Below the pieces are notes generated by a model, which had not been told where the DNA came from, searched no databases, and was given only the letters and a program-made list of their open reading frames with translations. A stretch of DNA of 10,419 bases from Parvibaculum sp036499025 (GTDB lineage: Bacteria > Pseudomonadota > Alphaproteobacteria > Parvibaculales > Parvibaculaceae). Shown piece after piece: positions 7,354-10,419 of this stretch (its first letter is position 1; each line of letters starts with the position of its first letter). Location of the stretch: assembly GCA_036499025.1 (NCBI GenBank), contig DASYEM010000033.1, forward strand, positions 1 through 10,419. Direction: 5' to 3'. The position numbers were made by a program, and so were the translations under genes.

Positions 7354-7377
7354 CGGGCTCCCTTTCTTGGGCGCCGC

Positions 7378-7405
7378 CTTATAGCACCGCGACCACGCCG
7401 GTGAA
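7378..7405 (-). promoter_or_regulatory. Possible sigma-70-type promoter before pyrF
   Basis: Read on the minus strand, TTCACC (7400-7405) and TATAAG (7378-7383) are separated by 16 nt and lie shortly before the pyrF ribosome binding site. The -10-like box is reasonable, the -35-like box is weak and the spacing is one short of ideal. It would allow pyrF-trpFBA-accD-folC to be transcribed apart from ihfB-lapA. It is a guess from sequence alone. Confidence 0.22.
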
Positions 7406-7410
7406 AAGGC

Positions 7411-7707
7411 TCAGTCCCGGGGCGCAGGTAGCCCCGTGAGGCCACTGGTGACGCCGGGCGGCAGGAGTGGGTCCGCGCGACGTGACGCCTTGGAGCGGGC
7501 CTGACGCCAGGCTGCGAGCCCGCCAATCAGGATGCCAAGGCCGAGCGCGAAGATGACGATCAGCGCCAGCGGCATGGTAACGCCCAGCGCCGGTTCCGTC
7601 GGATTGAAGGGGTCGAGGCTGAAGGTCACGTCCTGCCGGTTGGCGACCGCCAGAACCATGGCGAGCAAAGCGACAGGCGGCAGGATGAACCAGCGCAGCA
7701 ATTTCAA
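7411..7707 (-). CDS. lapA: LapA-domain (DUF1049) inner-membrane protein
   Basis: This is a small membrane protein of the lipopolysaccharide assembly protein A domain family. In E. coli LapA acts with LapB in controlling LPS synthesis through LpxC turnover; whether this alphaproteobacterial relative does so is unknown. The 98-residue product has two hydrophobic segments, about 7-22 and 44-66, separated by the family block ANRQDVTFSLDPFNP, and the second ends in a glycine-rich GLGILIGGLAAWRQ. The tail is basic and then Pro/Gly-rich. I chose the TTG at 7707, which gives MKLLRWFILPP and has AGAGGA 7 nt upstream. The frame also permits a TTG at 7752 overlapping the ihfB stop, but the 15 extra residues would be encoded by a palindrome and are unlikely. 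No LapB-type gene is nearby. Confidence 0.85.
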   Translation of the reverse strand: MKLLRWFILPPVALLAMVLAVANRQDVTFSLDPFNPTEPALGVTMPLALIVIFALGLGILIGGLAAWRQARSKASRRADPLLPPGVTSGLTGLPAPRD

Positions 7708-7714
7708 AGACTTG

Positions 7715-7720
7715 TCCTCT
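7715..7720 (-). promoter_or_regulatory. lapA ribosome binding site deciding the start
   Basis: The minus strand reads AGAGGA here, 7 nt before the TTG at 7707. It favours that start over the TTG at 7752, which lies against the ihfB stop and has no comparable site. Confidence 0.6.
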
Positions 7721-7724
7721 AAAC

Positions 7725-7742
7725 CCTCTCCCTCGGGAGAGG
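7725..7742. repeat. Small perfect palindrome between ihfB and lapA
   Basis: CCTCTCCC (7725-7732) and GGGAGAGG (7735-7742) are exact inverted copies two bases apart; as RNA this would form about 7 bp with a 4-nt loop. It fills much of the 41-bp gap between the ihfB stop and the lapA start. No T-run follows on the minus strand, so it does not look like a terminator. CCCTCTCCC...GGGAGAGG palindromes are, as I recall, common intergenic repeats in alphaproteobacteria, but only one copy is seen here. It may affect mRNA decay or folding next to the lapA ribosome binding site. Confidence 0.6.
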
Positions 7743-7748
7743 AAAAGC

Positions 7749-8096
7749 TCAATCGTTGTCGTCGTCCCCGTCTTCGTCGCCCTCTTCGGCGGCGAGGAGC
7801 TTATGCTCGGGAATATCGGCGTTATTGAGCCGTTCGCGCAGCTCCTTGCCCGTTTTGAAGAAGGGCACGAACTTCTCTTCGACATGAACGGGCGCACCCG
7901 TGCGCGGGTTCCGTCCGGTGCGGGCAGGGCGGCTTTTCACCGAAAAGGCCCCAAAACCGCGCAACTCCACACGATCGCCGCGCGACAGGGCCGCGCTGAT
8001 CTCATCGAAGATGGTCGAGACGATACGCTCGACGTCACGCTGATAGAGATGCGGATTGGCCTGAGCGAGGCGGGCGACGAGTTCGGATTTTATCAT
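7749..8096 (-). CDS. ihfB: Integration host factor subunit beta
   Basis: IHF beta pairs with IHF alpha (IhfA, not in this window) to bind specific DNA sites and bend DNA sharply, affecting nucleoid shape, transcription, replication and recombination. The body matches the beta family: MIKSELVARLAQ at the N-terminus, VELRGFGAFSVKSRPARTGRNPRTG with the intercalating Pro64 on the beta arm, and FVPFFKTGKELRERLN ending near residue 91. E. coli IHF beta is about 94 residues and this one is 115. The additional C-terminal stretch ends in a strongly acidic run (EEGDEDGDDDND). The ATG at 8096 has only a weak GGTGGA-like site upstream. The position between sppA and lapA, close to rpsA, fits the known rpsA-ihfB neighbourhood of proteobacteria. 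Confidence 0.95.
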   Translation of the reverse strand: MIKSELVARLAQANPHLYQRDVERIVSTIFDEISAALSRGDRVELRGFGAFSVKSRPARTGRNPRTGAPVHVEEKFVPFFKTGKELRERLNNADIPEHKLLAAEEGDEDGDDDND

Positions 8097-8188
8097 GTCT
8101 GCGCGTCCACCGGCTTATGCTTGCCGCTTATTGCCGACGGCATGGTTCAAGGCCGCGCGCCCCGTACCTCCGCCCCCCGGCAGCAGCG

Positions 8189-8203
8189 TGAAACTCTGTT
8201 TCA
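8189..8203. other. Short inverted repeat across the sppA stop codon
   Basis: TGAAAC (8189-8194) and GTTTCA (8198-8203) are perfect inverted copies around a 3-nt centre, including the sppA TGA. There is no following T-run and the stem is short and A/T-rich, so it is not a convincing terminator. The rest of the 104-bp sppA-ihfB gap (8097-8200) is C/G-rich and shows no clear promoter or terminator. The repeat may be chance. Confidence 0.3.
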
Positions 8204-9151
8204 ACGCGGCTCAGCCTGCCAAACGCTTGTCAGGCCGTCAAGGGTAAGTGTTTTTGTTTGCAGGGTTTTTCCCGCCAGAGCGACGATGCCGGAGGCAAAG
8301 GCTTCGCCCATCGCCTTGGCGCCGAAGAACCCGAAGCCCTCTTCCGGCCGCTTCGGTTCCCAAGTCTCGACCGGCAGCCTGGAGTTGACCCCGTGTGCCT
8401 TGGCAAGCCAGGCGAGGGCCTGCTCCTCGCCCCCGATTTCATCGACAAGGCCGTTCTTGACCGCCTGGAAGCCCGTATAGACGCGTCCGTCGCCAAGTTT
8501 TCTCGCCGTGGCGGGGTCGAGCTTGCGCCGTTCGGCGACAAGGCCAAGAAACCAGTCGTAAGAGGAGGCGATGAGATCGCGGGTAACGCCCAATGCTTCC
8601 GGGCTTGGTTTATGGAATGGATCGGGCTCAGCCTTGAGCGGCGCCGATTTCACCGACTGCATGTCGACGCCGATTTTTTCCATCAGCCCGGAAAGCTGCG
8701 CCCATTGGAAAAGAACGCCGATGGAGCCGGTCAGCGTATTGCCGCGCGCCACGACATGGTCGGCGGACAGTGCCGCGATATAGCCGCCGGATGCCGCCAG
8801 CGTGCCGAGCACGGCGACGACGGGTTTCTTTTCGCTGACTTTGCGGACGCTTTCATAAAGCGCTTCCGACCCCGTCGTTGTGCCGCCGGGGCTGTCGATC
8901 GAGAGAATGACCGCCTTGATCGCCGGATCGTCGCGCAGATGCTCCAGCAATTCCTGCATCGGGCGGTCATCGGTGATGATGCCGTTGATCTCGACGCGCG
9001 CGATCTGCGTGCGATGGAAACCATGTTCGCTGCTCGACGCCATCAATGCGATGAGCGCGGCGGCCACGGCGGCGATGGCGCCCGACCGCCAGAGAAACAG
9101 GCGGCGCTTCAGGCGGCGGCGGTCGGCAAGGACATCTGCATCGAAGGACAA
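8201..9151 (-). CDS. sppA: Signal peptide peptidase SppA, short (36K) type
   Basis: SppA is a membrane-anchored serine protease (family S49) that degrades signal peptides left after secretion and possibly other membrane peptides. The 316-residue product has a basic N-terminus, one transmembrane segment at about 19-38, and then the crotonase-like protease domain. VILSIDSPGGTTTGSEALYESV at about 81-102 is the first hallmark block. Ser121 in GTLAASGGYIAA is the likely nucleophile and Lys173 in SVKSAPLKAEPDPF the likely base; their spacing of 52 equals that of Ser147/Lys199 in Bacillus subtilis SppA. Length and a single catalytic domain mark it as the short type rather than the tandem 67K E. coli type. 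The start is TTG at 9151, supported by GGAG 7 nt upstream. It lies between the rpsA terminator and ihfB, so it probably has its own promoter in 9152-9210, though I could not identify boxes. Confidence 0.95.
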   Translation of the reverse strand: MSFDADVLADRRRLKRRLFLWRSGAIAAVAAALIALMASSSEHGFHRTQIARVEINGIITDDRPMQELLEHLRDDPAIKAVILSIDSPGGTTTGSEALYESVRKVSEKKPVVAVLGTLAASGGYIAALSADHVVARGNTLTGSIGVLFQWAQLSGLMEKIGVDMQSVKSAPLKAEPDPFHKPSPEALGVTRDLIASSYDWFLGLVAERRKLDPATARKLGDGRVYTGFQAVKNGLVDEIGGEEQALAWLAKAHGVNSRLPVETWEPKRPEEGFGFFGAKAMGEAFASGIVALAGKTLQTKTLTLDGLTSVWQAEPR

Positions 9152-9158
9152 GGCGTTT

Positions 9159-9162
9159 CTCC
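9159..9162 (-). promoter_or_regulatory. sppA ribosome binding site supporting a TTG start
   Basis: The minus strand reads GGAG followed by 7 nt and the TTG at 9151. The basic residues and transmembrane segment expected at the N-terminus of short SppA proteins follow directly, and no in-frame ATG is available before the membrane segment. Confidence 0.6.
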
Positions 9163-9210
9163 GGCAAGCTGATTTTGGAAAGCGATCTTAGAACACTTTG
9201 AGCACAGCGG

Positions 9211-9252
9211 ATAAAGAAAGAGCGCGTTCCGGGTTTGCCGGAACGCGCTCTT
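9211..9252 (-). terminator. Rho-independent terminator of rpsA
   Basis: A perfect 15-bp inverted repeat joins 9218-9232 (AAGAGCGCGTTCCGG) and 9238-9252 around a 5-nt loop. Read on the minus strand the stem is followed by a T-rich stretch (TCTTTAT, 9217-9211), and the rpsA stop lies 25 bp before it. Length, GC-rich stem and T-tract all fit an intrinsic terminator. It separates the highly expressed S1 gene from sppA downstream. Confidence 0.88.
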
Positions 9253-9277
9253 GAGAACAGCGAATGAACCGCTGGTC

Positions 9278-10419
9278 TTACTTCTTGTCTTCCTGATCGC
9301 GCTTCAGAGCCGCGCCCAGAATGTCGCCGAGCGATGCGCCGCTGTCGGACGAACCGTACTGGGCAACCGCATCCTTCTCTTCGGCGATTTCAAGCGCCTT
9401 GACCGAGAGCGTGATCTTGCGCGCGGACTTGTCGAACTGCGTCACGCGGGCATCGATCTTATCGCCGACCGAGAAACGCTCAGGGCGCTGCTCGGAACGG
9501 TCGCGCGAAAGTTCGGCGCGGCGGATGAAGGCGGTCATGCCTTCGTCGCCAACCGAAACCTCGATGCCGTTCTCCTGAACGCCGGTCACCGTGCAGGTGA
9601 CGACGGCGCCCTTGCGGATCGCATCGCCGAGGTTTTCCATCGGATCGCCGCCCAGCTGCTTGATGCCGAGCGAGATACGTTCTTTCTCGGTATCGACGTC
9701 GAGCACCTGCGCCTTGACGATCTGGCCCTTCTGATAGGCCGTCATCGCTTCTTCGCCGGACTTGTTCCAGTCGAGATCCGACATGTGGACCATGCCGTCG
9801 ACGTCGGTGTCGAGACCGATGAACAGACCGAATTCGGTGATGTTCTTGATCTCGCCTTCGACGAGAGTGCCGACCGGGAAGCGTTCGGCGAACGTCGCCC
9901 ACGGATTGTCGAGGCACTGCTTGAGACCAAGCGAGATGCGGCGCTTCACCGGATCGACTTCCAGAACCATCACTTCGACTTCCTGCGAGGTCGAAACGAT
10001 CTTGCCGGGGTGCACGTTCTTCTTCGTCCAGCTCATCTCGGAGACATGGACGAGACCTTCGACGCCGGGCTCAAGTTCCACGAACGCGCCGTAATCGGTG
10101 ATGTTCGTGACGCGGCCGGTGAACTTCGCGCTGACAGGATACTTCTGCGCAACGCCTTCCCACGGATCGGCCTCGAGCTGCTTCATGCCGAGCGAAATGC
10201 GCTGCGTTTCCTGGTTCACCTTGATGACCTGGACTTTGACGGTCTGGCCGATCGAGAGAACTTCGGTCGGATGGTTGACGCGACGCCATGCGATGTCGGT
10301 GACATGCAGCAGGCCATCGACGCCGCCGAGATCAACGAACGCACCGTAATCGGTGATGTTCTTGACGACGCCTTCCAGCACCTGGCCTTCCTTGAGGTTC
10401 TCGACGAGTTCCTGACGCT
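9278..10419 (-). CDS. rpsA: 30S ribosomal protein S1, 5' end outside window
   Basis: S1 binds mRNA on the small ribosomal subunit and helps start translation, particularly of messages with weak or structured leaders. The window holds the last 379 residues; the frame is open to the right edge, and the GTG at 10381 is internal rather than a start. Four S1 (OB-fold) domains can be read: VLEGVVKNITDYGAFVDLGG onward, then FTGRVTNITDYGAFVELEPG, then VEGEIKNITEFGLFIGLDT, then a divergent last one (CTVTGVQENGIEVSVG). By comparison with E. coli these are domains 3 to 6. The first three end in the signature RISLG(M/L/I)KQ, while the last has KITLSVKAL. A charged tail with SSDSGASLGDILGAAL finishes the protein, typical of alphaproteobacterial S1. 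A strong terminator follows 25 bp past the stop. Confidence 0.97.
   Translation of the reverse strand, partial: RQELVENLKEGQVLEGVVKNITDYGAFVDLGGVDGLLHVTDIAWRRVNHPTEVLSIGQTVKVQVIKVNQETQRISLGMKQLEADPWEGVAQKYPVSAKFTGRVTNITDYGAFVELEPGVEGLVHVSEMSWTKKNVHPGKIVSTSQEVEVMVLEVDPVKRRISLGLKQCLDNPWATFAERFPVGTLVEGEIKNITEFGLFIGLDTDVDGMVHMSDLDWNKSGEEAMTAYQKGQIVKAQVLDVDTEKERISLGIKQLGGDPMENLGDAIRKGAVVTCTVTGVQENGIEVSVGDEGMTAFIRRAELSRDRSEQRPERFSVGDKIDARVTQFDKSARKITLSVKALEIAEEKDAVAQYGSSDSGASLGDILGAALKRDQEDKK

Noticed and set aside
6574..7404. Open frame of 276 codons on the + strand opposite pyrF and the trpF start
   Set aside because: Shadow of pyrF/trpF; Arg- and Gly-rich without domain motifs, and the opposite strand encodes complete conserved enzymes.
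8258..9172. Open frame of 304 codons on the + strand opposite sppA
   Set aside because: Shadow of sppA, whose catalytic Ser and Lys blocks are clear on the minus strand.
1..10419. A new defence, mobile or biosynthetic system
   Set aside because: Every gene belongs to a well-known housekeeping or lipid-metabolism family in a familiar alphaproteobacterial order. No integrase, transposase, toxin-like or unassigned gene is present.

Overview
The window is a high-GC stretch of core chromosome from an alphaproteobacterium, most likely order Hyphomicrobiales (Rhizobiales). The evidence is the order of the minus-strand genes (rpsA, sppA, ihfB, lapA, pyrF, trpF, trpB, trpA, accD, folC), protein sequences close to the alphaproteobacterial forms, frequent GTG/TTG starts, and a paired palindromic element of a type I recall from Bradyrhizobium/Rhodopseudomonas-like genomes. 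I do not assign a genus.

Layout from left to right. Positions 1-1563 (+) hold the 3' part of a wax ester synthase/diacylglycerol acyltransferase (WS/DGAT) gene whose start lies outside the window. It converges on folC with only 2 bp between the stop codons. All other genes are on the minus strand and are read from right to left: rpsA (5' end cut by the right edge) ends at a strong rho-independent terminator at 9211-9252; then sppA, ihfB, lapA, pyrF, trpF, trpB, trpA, accD and folC.

Several minus-strand junctions are very tight: pyrF/trpF 1 bp, trpB/trpA overlapping as GTGA, trpA/accD 11 bp with the accD ribosome binding site covering the trpA stop, and accD/folC 1 bp or a 44-bp overlap. This suggests one pyrF-trpFBA-accD-folC transcription unit. 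The exception is the 127-bp trpF-trpB gap, which holds a double-hairpin repeat. Functionally the block joins translation (S1), envelope protein quality control (SppA), nucleoid architecture (IHF beta), an inner-membrane LapA-domain protein, the last step of UMP synthesis (PyrF), three steps of tryptophan synthesis (TrpF, TrpB, TrpA), malonyl-CoA synthesis (AccD) and folate polyglutamylation (FolC). The neighbouring acyltransferase would make storage lipid.

I found no undescribed system, no mobile-element genes, no CRISPR array and no RNA gene. The points most worth a second look are the paired palindrome inside the trp cluster, the Lys/Ala-rich tail on the acyltransferase, the acidic tail on IHF beta, and the start codons altered or obscured by repeats.
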